Part shown: one piece after another, positions 57,415 through 64,000 of the stretch | How the letters are laid out: the number at the start of each line of letters is the position of its first letter | Numbering within the stretch: the stretch's first letter is position 1 | NCBI GenBank assembly: GCA_017399105.1 | Contig: JAFQEJ010000021.1 | Span: 27,175-91,174 of the forward strand | Reading direction: 5' to 3' | Length of the DNA stretch: 64,000 bases | Source: Clostridia bacterium | GTDB lineage: Bacteria > Bacillota > Clostridia > Oscillospirales > CAG-272 | Notes under the pieces: generated by a model | Told to the model about the DNA's origin: nothing | Databases searched by the model: none | Seen by the model: only the letters and a program-made list of their open reading frames with translations | Position numbers and translations under genes: made by a program

Positions 57415-58313
57415 TGCGGCGAATCTTGCTTTTTCTTGCAATGGTGTGCCTTCTTTCCTCCTGTTCGGGAAGAGAGCCTGAGTCACGTTATCCGGTGACG
57501 GCTGCCGCTTTTGATTTTGCGGATGGAAGTCTGCGGCTGACCCTTGAGCTGATGATCAGTGCCGATGGCGGAGGAAAATCAGATATGACCCCCACATGCT
57601 TTGTCGGCAGGGGGGACAGCTTTTCATCGGCTATGGTCGATGCGGCACAGTCTGTGGGACGGGATATCACCTTCGATCACATGGCAATTGCCATCCTCGG
57701 TGAAGGTCTGGAGGGGAGCAGCCTTGCCGATGCCATTAGCTTCTGCGCCGAAATTGAAGGGGTGACGCCTGCGCTGGAGCTTGTCTGTGCTGAGGACGGC
57801 GGAAGGCTTCTCACCGAGGCGGTCAAGGGGGGGAGCGCCCTTGCTTATGAAATCACTGCCGCGCTCAATTCTAAAGCTTCCTCTGCCTACACCGACGGGT
57901 GCCGCCTTGCCGATGTATCCGATCGCAGACTGAAGGAGCTGCTCTGGGCGATTCCAAAGCTTGCCCTTGAAGCCGAATCAAAGGATCAGCAGCAGGTGAA
58001 GCGCGTGGGGCTGACAATCTACACCGGCGACAGAATTCTCGAAACGCTGACCGGCGAGCAGTCGCTGATCTGGCGCATGCTGGAAGGCTACAGCGTCAGC
58101 GGGAATGTGCGCTTCGGCGAAACCGATTTTGAGCTTGCAGGTGCAAGGCTTGCAGACGGTCATCTGACAGTCACTCTTCGCTCGGGGGATGCAGTGATGG
58201 CAGGAGAAGCCATTGCGCGGATGCGTCAGCAGCTCACAGCATCGAAACCTTCGCTTTTTTCAACTGAAGCGCTCAACGAAATCGATATAGAGGTGGTTCA
58301 ATCCTTATGGTGA
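57414..58313 (+). CDS. gerC: Spore germination lipoprotein (Ger(x)C family)
   Basis: Lipoprotein subunit of the germinant receptor. The 299 residues begin with a lipoprotein signal peptide (LLFLAMVCLLSSCSG, Cys near 18). The body carries family-like elements: GDSFSSAMVDAAQSVGRDIT followed by FDHMAIAILGEGLE, and a C-terminal region ending in a helix (IARMRQQLTASKPSLFSTEA). It is shorter than Bacillus GerAC (about 370), with the last domain reduced. The start is the ATG at 57414, which overlaps the gerA stop; a GTG codon at 57411 just before is an alternative. The stop overlaps the start of the gerB-like gene. Confidence 0.85.
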   Translation: MRRILLFLAMVCLLSSCSGREPESRYPVTAAAFDFADGSLRLTLELMISADGGGKSDMTPTCFVGRGDSFSSAMVDAAQSVGRDITFDHMAIAILGEGLEGSSLADAISFCAEIEGVTPALELVCAEDGGRLLTEAVKGGSALAYEITAALNSKASSAYTDGCRLADVSDRRLKELLWAIPKLALEAESKDQQQVKRVGLTIYTGDRILETLTGEQSLIWRMLEGYSVSGNVRFGETDFELAGARLADGHLTVTLRSGDAVMAGEAIARMRQQLTASKPSLFSTEALNEIDIEVVQSLW

Positions 58314-59233
58314 ATTCCAAGCGAAGCTGTACACTTCAGACGGCAATACTCATTGCCTTTTTTACAGCGAGCGGTGCTCTGACATCGGCAGGAAACAGCG
58401 GAATCGGCACACTTGAATGGATTGCCGCCGGTTTGATTTCAGCACTTGTTCTCGCGGTTACCGCACTGCTTGTCAGATGGCTTCCCCTCTGTTCTCCCGA
58501 AACCGGCAAGTCTGACCGTTCAGCAATTGCACTGATTTTCGCTGTCCTTGTCTGGCTGATTTCGCTGGAGATTGCCATCGATGCGGTCAGCGAATATGCC
58601 GCACTCACATCAGCGGTGATGCTCCGCGAATCAAGAGAGTTCCTTCCCATACTTCTTCTGATTTTCCCCGCTTGTCTCATCTGCCGCAGAGCAGACGGCA
58701 TTCTGAAATTCGCACCTCTTGCCCTTCTTGTGGGAGCTCCCGTTTTTCTTATGCTTTTTTCTGCATCTTTTGACGGAGCTTCACTGACCGATTGTTTGGA
58801 TAATTTGACCTTTACGCCCGATAAGCTGCCGCTTGCATATGCGGAAAGCTTTGCTTTTGTCAGTCTTGTGCTGCTATGCTCAAAAAAAGCCGGAGCGACC
58901 CCAACAGGGAATCTGTCTGCAGGCGCGGTGGCGGGAGGCGCTGTCGCCGGTGCACTTTGTATGCAGAGTATCTCTGTCCTCGGCTCCGCTTATGCCGCCG
59001 CACTTGATTATCCCTATGCGGAAGCAGTGTCAGCCATCACCCTCGGCGGAGCACTGACAAGACCCGACGGCTTCGGTTATACACTGGTCACCCTCTGTCA
59101 GATCATCCGTCTCAGCATCGCCGGAAATGCCTTTTTAGCCGCGGCAGAGCCATTTTTCGGTGAGCGGAGACTGCCCAATCTGCTCTTTTTCACCCTGACA
59201 GCGGTGCTCTGCGTCATTCTCGGGAGTCTGTAA
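58307..59233 (+). CDS. Spore germination permease-like subunit (GerB-like), short
   Basis: An integral membrane protein of 308 residues with about ten hydrophobic segments, in the position of the GerB subunit (APC-superfamily germinant-binding protein). Bacillus GerB proteins have about 360, so it is short. The N-terminal helix (ILIAFFTASGALTSAGNSGI), the polar segment with EIAIDAVSEYAALTSAVMLR and the Gly/Ala-rich middle match family layout in outline; primary-sequence signatures are weak, so the call leans on operon context. The ATG at 58307 overlaps the gerC stop by 7 bases. It ends just before a large terminator hairpin. Confidence 0.7.
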   Translation: MVNSKRSCTLQTAILIAFFTASGALTSAGNSGIGTLEWIAAGLISALVLAVTALLVRWLPLCSPETGKSDRSAIALIFAVLVWLISLEIAIDAVSEYAALTSAVMLRESREFLPILLLIFPACLICRRADGILKFAPLALLVGAPVFLMLFSASFDGASLTDCLDNLTFTPDKLPLAYAESFAFVSLVLLCSKKAGATPTGNLSAGAVAGGAVAGALCMQSISVLGSAYAAALDYPYAEAVSAITLGGALTRPDGFGYTLVTLCQIIRLSIAGNAFLAAAEPFFGERRLPNLLFFTLTAVLCVILGSL

Positions 59234-59234
59234 A

Positions 59235-59291
59235 CAATCGCGCAGTCTGCGGTAAGTTTGGCTGTAACCCTTGACCGCACTGCGCGATTTC
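59235..59291 (+). terminator. Intrinsic terminator after the germination operon
   Basis: A long stem AATCGCGCAGT(CT)GCGGT / ACCGCACTGCGCGATT with a 2-base bulge and a loop of about 20 bases, followed by TTCTGT. The promoter of the next gene overlaps its right arm. Confidence 0.7.
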
Positions 59292-59299
59292 TGTATAAT
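59271..59299 (+). promoter_or_regulatory. Predicted promoter embedded in the terminator
   Basis: TTGACC (59271-59276), 17-base spacer, perfect TATAAT (59294-59299). The -35 and spacer are the right arm of the preceding terminator hairpin. Confidence 0.65.
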
Positions 59300-59331
59300 A
59301 ATAGATATCCTACATGTAAAGGCGTGATTTC

Positions 59332-60543
59332 ATGCATTTTGAAACCGAACGACTCATTCTCCGTCCCTGGCAGGAAGAGGATGCCGAGGCGCTATTTCGT
59401 TATGCGAGTGATGACAGAGTAGGTCCCTTCGCAGGCTGGATGCCTCATCCTACCCTCGACCACAGCAGAAACATTCTCCGCTCTGTTCTCATGGCACCGG
59501 ATACCTGTGCAGTTGTCCCGAAATCGGTCGGACATGCAGTGGGCAGTATCAGTGTCATGCAGGGCGAGGACGGTTTTCTTCCTCTTGCGGAGGATGAAGC
59601 GGAGCTGGGATTCTGGATCGGTGTGCCCTATTGGGGCTGCGGTTATATCCCTGAGGCGATAAAATGTCTGCTTGCACACTGCTTTGAGAAGCTTGCCCTA
59701 TCGTCAGTAGTTTGCTATTATTACGACAGCAATACCAAATCGCGCCGCGCACAGGAAAAGTGCGGCTTTACCTATGAATCAAGCACAAACGCCAATCCCA
59801 ACAGCATAAACGGTATCGTTACAGCTCATAAAACCCGCCTCACCCGTGAAGCCTGGCAGAGCGGCATCCATCCCATCCGTGCAGAGCTCTTTCACCTGCG
59901 GGACGAAGCATATAAAAGCTTCAACAGCCGCCTGCTTCCCAATATCGAAAAGGAGCGTGTCATCGGTGTTCGCACTCCCGCACTGCGCAGACTGGCGAAG
60001 AGCCTTTCGGACAGCGGCAGAGCCGAAGCCTTTATGCGTGAGCTTCCGCATATCTATTTTGAGGAAAATCAGCTCCACGCCTTCCTTATTGAACAGCTGC
60101 GCGATTTTACTACCTGTATCGCAGAGCTGGAGCGTTTCCTACCCCATGTGGACAACTGGGCGACCTGTGACCAGATGAATCCGAAAATTCTCATATCAAA
60201 CCCCGATGTCCTCCTCCAAAAGATCGATCGTTGGCTTGCATCTCCCCACCCGTATATCAAACGCTATGCCATCGGGCAGTTGATGAAGCACTTCTTCGGC
60301 GAGCGCTATACCTCTGCATATCCCGAAGCGGTCGCATCAGCCGAACATGAGAATTACTATGTCCGCATGATGCAGGCATGGTATTTCGCCGAGCTTGCCG
60401 CCGGACGCTATGAGGAAGCATTGCTCTGGTTTGAGGGAAAGCGGCTTGATCGCTGGATTCACAACAAAGCGATTCAAAAGGCGTGTGAGAGCTTGAAAAT
60501 TCCGGCGGAACGAAAACAGTATCTGAAATCGTTGAAATATTAA
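59332..60543 (+). CDS. GNAT acetyltransferase fused to an AlkD-like DNA glycosylase
   Basis: A 403-residue two-domain protein. Residues 1 to about 175 are a RimJ/RimL-type GNAT domain (HFETERLILRPWQEEDAEAL, ELGFWIGVPYWGCGYIPEAI with the acetyl-CoA loop, then NTKSRRAQEKCGFTYES). Residues about 185-403 are an AlkD-type alkylpurine DNA glycosylase made of HEAT-like helices (GVRTPALRRLAKSLS, EENQLHAFLIEQL, HVDNWATCDQMNPKIL with the conserved W-A-x-C-D, and PYIKRYAIGQLMKHFF). A repair glycosylase and an acetyltransferase in one chain suggest linked detoxification or damage response; the acetyl acceptor is unknown. The ATG at 59332 follows AAAGGCG. It has its own promoter and terminator. Confidence 0.87.
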   Translation: MHFETERLILRPWQEEDAEALFRYASDDRVGPFAGWMPHPTLDHSRNILRSVLMAPDTCAVVPKSVGHAVGSISVMQGEDGFLPLAEDEAELGFWIGVPYWGCGYIPEAIKCLLAHCFEKLALSSVVCYYYDSNTKSRRAQEKCGFTYESSTNANPNSINGIVTAHKTRLTREAWQSGIHPIRAELFHLRDEAYKSFNSRLLPNIEKERVIGVRTPALRRLAKSLSDSGRAEAFMRELPHIYFEENQLHAFLIEQLRDFTTCIAELERFLPHVDNWATCDQMNPKILISNPDVLLQKIDRWLASPHPYIKRYAIGQLMKHFFGERYTSAYPEAVASAEHENYYVRMMQAWYFAELAAGRYEEALLWFEGKRLDRWIHNKAIQKACESLKIPAERKQYLKSLKY

Positions 60544-60548
60544 TCCGA

Positions 60549-60584
60549 AAAAGAGAACCGACAGAAATCCATCGGTTCTCTTTT
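60549..60584. terminator. Bidirectional intrinsic terminator
   Basis: A perfect 13-bp stem AAAAGAGAACCGA / TCGGTTCTCTTTT with a 10-base loop between two convergent genes. Confidence 0.88.
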
Positions 60585-60596
60585 GTTATGCTTTCT

Positions 60597-62135
60597 TTAG
60601 TTGGATACGTTGCCCTTTATGCCTTCGCTGCGGTTTTTGGCTTCGAAGAGGAATACCGCCGCCGGAAGATCATCGCTCGGCAGCTTCAGCTCTCCGCTGT
60701 CTACCGCAAGCTTGCCCATCAGTCCGACTGTGCGGTGGAAGATGGCACTCTGCATCACCGCATCGATCTCGTTTTCGACCGCCTTCGGTGCGTGGCTTCG
60801 CATGATATCCGCCGCACAGGCTGTCAAATCGCGGTAGAGCTCACCCATCGAAGCAATTTCCTCGGCAAGGATGCTCTCATAAATACGATCGACCTGCGTA
60901 GACATGAGATAAACAAGCGGAGCCTCCGCACCACCGATTGCACTCTGCTTCACCAGCTCACTCAGCCGCGCCCAATTATGCTCGCTGTCCAGCGCATTTT
61001 TGTCGCCGAGAATACCGAAGTTTGCAAAATTCGCCGCTGTCTTTTCGCTGATTCCGTAATAGCCTGCAAAAGCGTTCGATGAATAAACTCCGTTGTCCCC
61101 GTCGTAATCGGTCGCGTAATTGACTCCTTTGGCGTTATCGTAGAGCGTCTTCGGATAATCAATGTCGCAGGAATCCTTCCAATGATCGCAGCCCTCACGC
61201 AGCAGATTGAAGTAGAGCGCCCACATCAGGCGATTCTCCTCCATCCCGCATCCGTTGAATCCCAGCGCACGGATCTCAGGCAGCTTCCCCTTCACCGATG
61301 CGAGAATTTTCCCCAGTCTGCAGGTGAAGTTTTCCTCTGCTGCGCGATAAAACTCTCTGTCATATGCTTCAGTGAAAATGCAGAGCCCTGTCTGATACTT
61401 ACCCTTTTCGGTCTTGGTAAGAAATCCGTATTTCATCAGCAGCTCGATTTCATCCTCCAGATAGACCACAGAGACTCCCAGCTCCACCGAAAGCTCACCG
61501 ATGGTCATAGGCGTATAATATGCCGAGTATAGAATATTTCCCGGCAGCTTGCGGCTGAAGAGATTCTGATATTCGCGGTTAAAGGCACCGCTGAAGATGG
61601 TTGTAAAGTGAAAGGTTGCAGGTCGGTAGCTTCTCTCACCGTATTCGCGTGTCATAGACATGCCCTCCTTTAAGATGCGTCTTGTTTTGTAAAGGTAATA
61701 CTTGACCATATCCACCGAGATTCCCAGTTTATCCGAAATCTCTTTGCAGGAGAGCGAATCAAAATAATATGCCACCGTACACTCGCGGTATTCCCTTGAA
61801 AGCAGTGACAGCTCACGTTTGAGAAGCGAAAGCTCTTCCTTTCGGATGATTTCTTCGGTAAAATCAACAGCATCCGTGTAGGTTTCGTCCAGCTCCTCAG
61901 TGGGCAGACTGCGTTTTTTTCTGAAATACTTCTTGGTGGTGTTGGATGCAATCGCCCAGAACCAACCAAAAAAAGCAGCATCTGTCTTCAGCTTCGGAGC
62001 ACTTCCGAGAATGGCGGTGATGATCTCTCCGGCAAGATCCTCCGCCTCCTCCTTCACCTGCACACGGTTCAGTGCATAAGCGAAGATGGTTTTCATATTT
62101 TCCTCAACGAGTGCGGCGATATCCTGATAATTCAT
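60597..62135 (-). CDS. ECF-type RNA polymerase sigma factor with long C-terminal extension
   Basis: A 512-residue protein. Residues 5 to about 75 are sigma region 2 (MKTIFAYALNRVQVKEEAED, FFGWFWAIASNTTKKYFRKK) and about 105-160 region 4 (EYRECTVAYYFDSLSCKEIS then DKLGISVDMVKYYLYKTRRI). The other 345 residues are not part of a normal sigma factor (about 180 residues). They include a winged-helix-like block near 215 (YTPMTIGELSVELGVSVVYL, then EDEIELLMKYGFLTKTEKGK) and long helices (ILAEEIASMGELYRDLTACA). The extension probably senses a signal, replacing an anti-sigma factor; none is encoded next to it. The ATG at 62135 follows CGGGAGAA; an upstream start at 62171 lacks a site. Confidence 0.85.
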   Translation of the reverse strand: MNYQDIAALVEENMKTIFAYALNRVQVKEEAEDLAGEIITAILGSAPKLKTDAAFFGWFWAIASNTTKKYFRKKRSLPTEELDETYTDAVDFTEEIIRKEELSLLKRELSLLSREYRECTVAYYFDSLSCKEISDKLGISVDMVKYYLYKTRRILKEGMSMTREYGERSYRPATFHFTTIFSGAFNREYQNLFSRKLPGNILYSAYYTPMTIGELSVELGVSVVYLEDEIELLMKYGFLTKTEKGKYQTGLCIFTEAYDREFYRAAEENFTCRLGKILASVKGKLPEIRALGFNGCGMEENRLMWALYFNLLREGCDHWKDSCDIDYPKTLYDNAKGVNYATDYDGDNGVYSSNAFAGYYGISEKTAANFANFGILGDKNALDSEHNWARLSELVKQSAIGGAEAPLVYLMSTQVDRIYESILAEEIASMGELYRDLTACAADIMRSHAPKAVENEIDAVMQSAIFHRTVGLMGKLAVDSGELKLPSDDLPAAVFLFEAKNRSEGIKGNVSN

Positions 62136-62219
62136 ACTGTTCTCCCGAATATGGTTTTTGAAGATCTTCAATCATATAGTACCCCGAGGGGCGAATCGGT
62201 GAAGAGAAAAATGAAAAAA

Positions 62220-62253
62220 ACGTGAGATTATCTGCAGTCAAACAATCTCACGC
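62220..62253 (-). terminator. Intrinsic terminator after the TIM-barrel gene
   Basis: On the minus strand CGTGAGATT pairs with AATCTCACG across a 14-base loop, followed by a run of seven T. Confidence 0.85.
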
Positions 62254-62263
62254 TGTTTTAAGC

Positions 62264-63082
62264 TTATTTTACGCCAATTTCTTTCAGGAATTCTATGACC
62301 AGTTTGAGATCCTGATGAATATCCTTTGCGAAACACTCTACCGAAACGGTATCTTCATAACCGTTATCTCTGAGACTGCAGAGCATACGCTTAACATACT
62401 CGCCACCGCTGCTGCCGGGATAATGGCGGGTGCCTGACTCGGCAATGTGGATATGCTTGATATAGGGAACATATTCGGCCGGAATTTCAGGTTCTTCTCC
62501 CTCCACTGACATATGATAGCTGTCGGCAAGCATACGGATGGAAGGCAGATCGAGCTCTCGTACCATGGCATAGGTTTCGGAAAGGCTTGTAAGTACATTG
62601 GTATCCTTGCGATTGAGCGGTTCAATTGCAACAGTAATACCATATTCTGCTGCAAGCGGTGCAATCATACGAAGGAAGTGCCGAATGTCCTCAAGTCCTT
62701 CTTCGCGGGATATGCCTTCGGGAATTGCTCTTGCTGTACCGCTGCCAAATACGATGGTGTGGACACCGATTTTCTTCATGTGGTCAAACACATTGACTAC
62801 ATGTGCTATGATTTCTTCATCGCTGTTCTTTTCCGGACCGCAGAGCTTCATATTGCCCGGGATGAAGCAGTTTACCGAACCAATGACCAAGCCGATCTCA
62901 TGGCAAAGTGCACAATGCTCATCGTATTTGTCATTGGGGATATTGATGAGACTCGCGACACTACATTCGATATGGTCATAACCCAGTCCGTGTATGTATT
63001 CCCACATTCCCCGTGTATCACGTTGGGGCTCATTTTTTCCTTCCGGCAGGCTAAAGCCAGTACAATAACCGAATTTCATCAT
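62264..63082 (-). CDS. Sugar-phosphate isomerase/epimerase-like TIM-barrel protein
   Basis: A 272-residue member of the xylose-isomerase-like TIM barrel superfamily (AP endonuclease 2 family). Typical strand-end residues are visible: GYDHIECSVASL, EIGLVIGSVNCFIPG, HTIVFGSGTARAIPEG, VAIEPLNRKDTNVLTSLSET with a metal-ligand Glu, IRMLADSYHMSVEGEEP with an Asp-x-x-His ligand pair, and HIHIAESGTRHYPG with a further His. Substrate unknown; it may interconvert a keto sugar. The start (ATG at 63082 or 63079) follows AAGGAGC. It lies 45 bases downstream of the LolD/MacB-type ATPase gene on the same strand. Confidence 0.85.
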   Translation of the reverse strand: MMKFGYCTGFSLPEGKNEPQRDTRGMWEYIHGLGYDHIECSVASLINIPNDKYDEHCALCHEIGLVIGSVNCFIPGNMKLCGPEKNSDEEIIAHVVNVFDHMKKIGVHTIVFGSGTARAIPEGISREEGLEDIRHFLRMIAPLAAEYGITVAIEPLNRKDTNVLTSLSETYAMVRELDLPSIRMLADSYHMSVEGEEPEIPAEYVPYIKHIHIAESGTRHYPGSSGGEYVKRMLCSLRDNGYEDTVSVECFAKDIHQDLKLVIEFLKEIGVK

Positions 63083-63127
63083 AGTAGTGCTCCTTTCGTT
63101 GCTGCAAGCGTTATGCTTTCTTGTGAT

Positions 63128-63814
63128 TCAAAAAATCTGTTCTTTTGTAATAGGTTCCAATATGCCGTTTGTCATACGCATCACCCGATCTGCCTTGGCT
63201 GCAAGATTGGAATCATGGGTAACCATAATCAGCGTCTGATTGTAAAGTTCTCTCGATTTGAGCAGCAATGATACCAACTCCTCAGCAGATTTCGCATCCA
63301 GATTTCCGGTAGGCTCATCGGCGAAAACGATCTTGGGCTTGTTGATCAGCGCTCTTGCCACCGCGACTCTCTGCTGCTGTCCGCCCGAAAGCTCGCTTGG
63401 CAGATGGTGAATGCGGTCTGCAATGCCCAACATCTCCACCAGCTCGTCAAAATACTGCTTGGATGGAGTCTGCCCCGCAATGAGCTGAGGCATGAGAATA
63501 TTCTCCTTGGCAGTCAGCGTGGGGAGCAGATTGAAGCTCTGAAAGATAAATCCCAGATTCTTGTTGCGGAATTTGGAAAATTCGCGGTCGTTCATGGCGA
63601 AGATGTCCTTGCCGTCGATGTAAACCTTACCTGCGCCCGGACGGTCGAGACCGCTCAGAATATGGAGCAGTGTAGATTTGCCCGAGCCCGACTGTCCGAT
63701 GATCGAGATGAATTCGCCGCGCATCACCTTGATAAAGGCGCGATTGATGGCGTTGATTGGGGTATCGCCCTGAAAATAGGTCTTAATCAGATCACTGCAC
63801 TGCAGAATCGGCAT
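63128..63814 (-). CDS. ABC transporter ATPase, LolD/MacB type
   Basis: A 228-residue ATPase of the lipoprotein-release/macrolide/bacteriocin-export branch. Walker A is GQSGSGKSTLLHILSG, the Q-loop is GFIFQSFNLLPTLTAKENIL, the signature LSGGQQQRVAVARAL, Walker B KIVFADEPTGNLD, and the branch-typical KSAEELVSLL and VTHDSNLAAKADRVM. Its partner should be an FtsX-like permease, but neither flank visible here encodes one: the downstream gene is a TIM-barrel protein and about 190 bases remain upstream. The permease may lie past the right edge in another orientation. The start at 63814 follows TTGGAGG. Confidence 0.93.
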   Translation of the reverse strand: MPILQCSDLIKTYFQGDTPINAINRAFIKVMRGEFISIIGQSGSGKSTLLHILSGLDRPGAGKVYIDGKDIFAMNDREFSKFRNKNLGFIFQSFNLLPTLTAKENILMPQLIAGQTPSKQYFDELVEMLGIADRIHHLPSELSGGQQQRVAVARALINKPKIVFADEPTGNLDAKSAEELVSLLLKSRELYNQTLIMVTHDSNLAAKADRVMRMTNGILEPITKEQIF

Positions 63815-63958
63815 ATGTTTCCTCCAAACTTATTATATAACATCGGTTGCATTTTGTAAATAACGAAAATATGAAAAAGTATAAAATATCCTGAAACTTG
63901 ACCGGTAAAATCAGTTTTCCAACCTAAGCAAAACAAACATGAGAGCGAAATTGATCGG

Positions 63959-63998
63959 TTTCGGGACAACGTCCCGAAATGACGGTCATCGACCGTCA
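63959..63998. repeat. Tandem short-loop hairpins
   Basis: Two abutting perfect palindromes: TTTCGGGAC-AAC-GTCCCGAAA (63959-63979) and TGACGGTC-ATC-GACCGTCA (63980-63998), each with a 3-base loop. No T tract follows within the window. The rest of 63815-63958 is A/T-rich and holds no gene. Confidence 0.7.
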
Positions 63999-64000
63999 AG

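Noticed and set aside
63787..63999. A 70-codon minus-strand frame at the right edge
   Set aside because: It overlaps the start of the ABC ATPase gene and runs through the tandem hairpins; no protein features.
1..64000. tRNA or rRNA genes, CRISPR arrays, transposases and phage genes
   Set aside because: Looked for TTCRANNC arms, CCA ends, spaced direct repeats and DDE or integrase motifs while reading; none was convincing. A tRNAscan or Infernal run would be needed to exclude a missed small RNA.

Overview
The window looks like chromosomal DNA of an endospore-forming, probably gut- or host-associated member of the Clostridia (Firmicutes). The evidence is a GerA/GerB/GerC-type germinant receptor operon, a MecA-like adaptor, CarD, BlaI/BlaR-type genes, many short lipoproteins with TT-rich linkers, strong AGGAGG Shine-Dalgarno sites, and promoters with a 16-18 bp spacer. 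Enzymes for fucose-, galactose- and mannose-containing glycans dominate. No rRNA, tRNA, CRISPR array, transposase or phage gene was seen. Genus-level placement is not possible from the sequence alone.

Layout. 1-3.8 kb: two tandem sugar-type solute-binding lipoproteins, the first cut by the window edge, with a Cu/Zn superoxide dismutase between them. 3.8-11 kb: a small membrane protein, then a fucose module (GH29 fucosidase, AraC regulator, GH151-like fucosidase, L-fucose isomerase). 11-12 kb: a secreted CBM9-like surface protein whose frame is broken at a run of ten G. 12-20.4 kb: threonine aldolase, an alpha/beta hydrolase, PcrA-type helicase, a large lipoprotein with a glycosidase-like helical domain, and an MFS transporter. 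20.4-24 kb: an amino-acid ABC permease with an apparent AUC start, its ATPase, an XRE regulator and CarD. 24-31 kb: a GHL10-amidase fusion, a leucine-rich-repeat lipoprotein, a MecA-like protein, family 4 uracil-DNA glycosylase, an AEC carrier and a GNAT protein.

31-44.5 kb: a nucleotidyltransferase-GNAT fusion, prolyl-tRNA synthetase, a module of solute-binding lipoprotein + alpha-galactosidase + DUF5694 protein, a propeller-like lipoprotein that shares its C-terminal domain with that alpha-galactosidase, GAPDH, a degenerate histidine-kinase-like protein, an XRE/small membrane protein pair, and a membrane-anchored surface protein. 44.6-48.3 kb: BlaI with an M56 sensor-protease fused to an M23 peptidase. 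48.3-50.7 kb: an unusual leader (tiny ORF plus terminator) before an ABC-class ATPase. 50.7-55 kb: a GH38 mannosidase / ROK kinase / SIS isomerase operon. 55-59.3 kb: XRE regulator and the germination operon. 59.3-64 kb: a GNAT-AlkD fusion, an ECF sigma factor with a long C-terminal extension, a TIM-barrel sugar isomerase-like protein, and an orphan LolD/MacB-type ATPase.

The most distinctive items are the possible phase-variable poly-G surface protein, the BlaI / M56-M23 one-polypeptide cell-wall sensor-hydrolase, the TGGTTAA/TTAACCA site clusters in front of two paralogous binding proteins, the domain shared between a glycosidase and a neighbouring lipoprotein, and several two-domain fusions (GNAT-AlkD, NTase-GNAT, GHL10-amidase, ECF-extension). 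All functional statements rest on reading motifs by eye; no searches were run.
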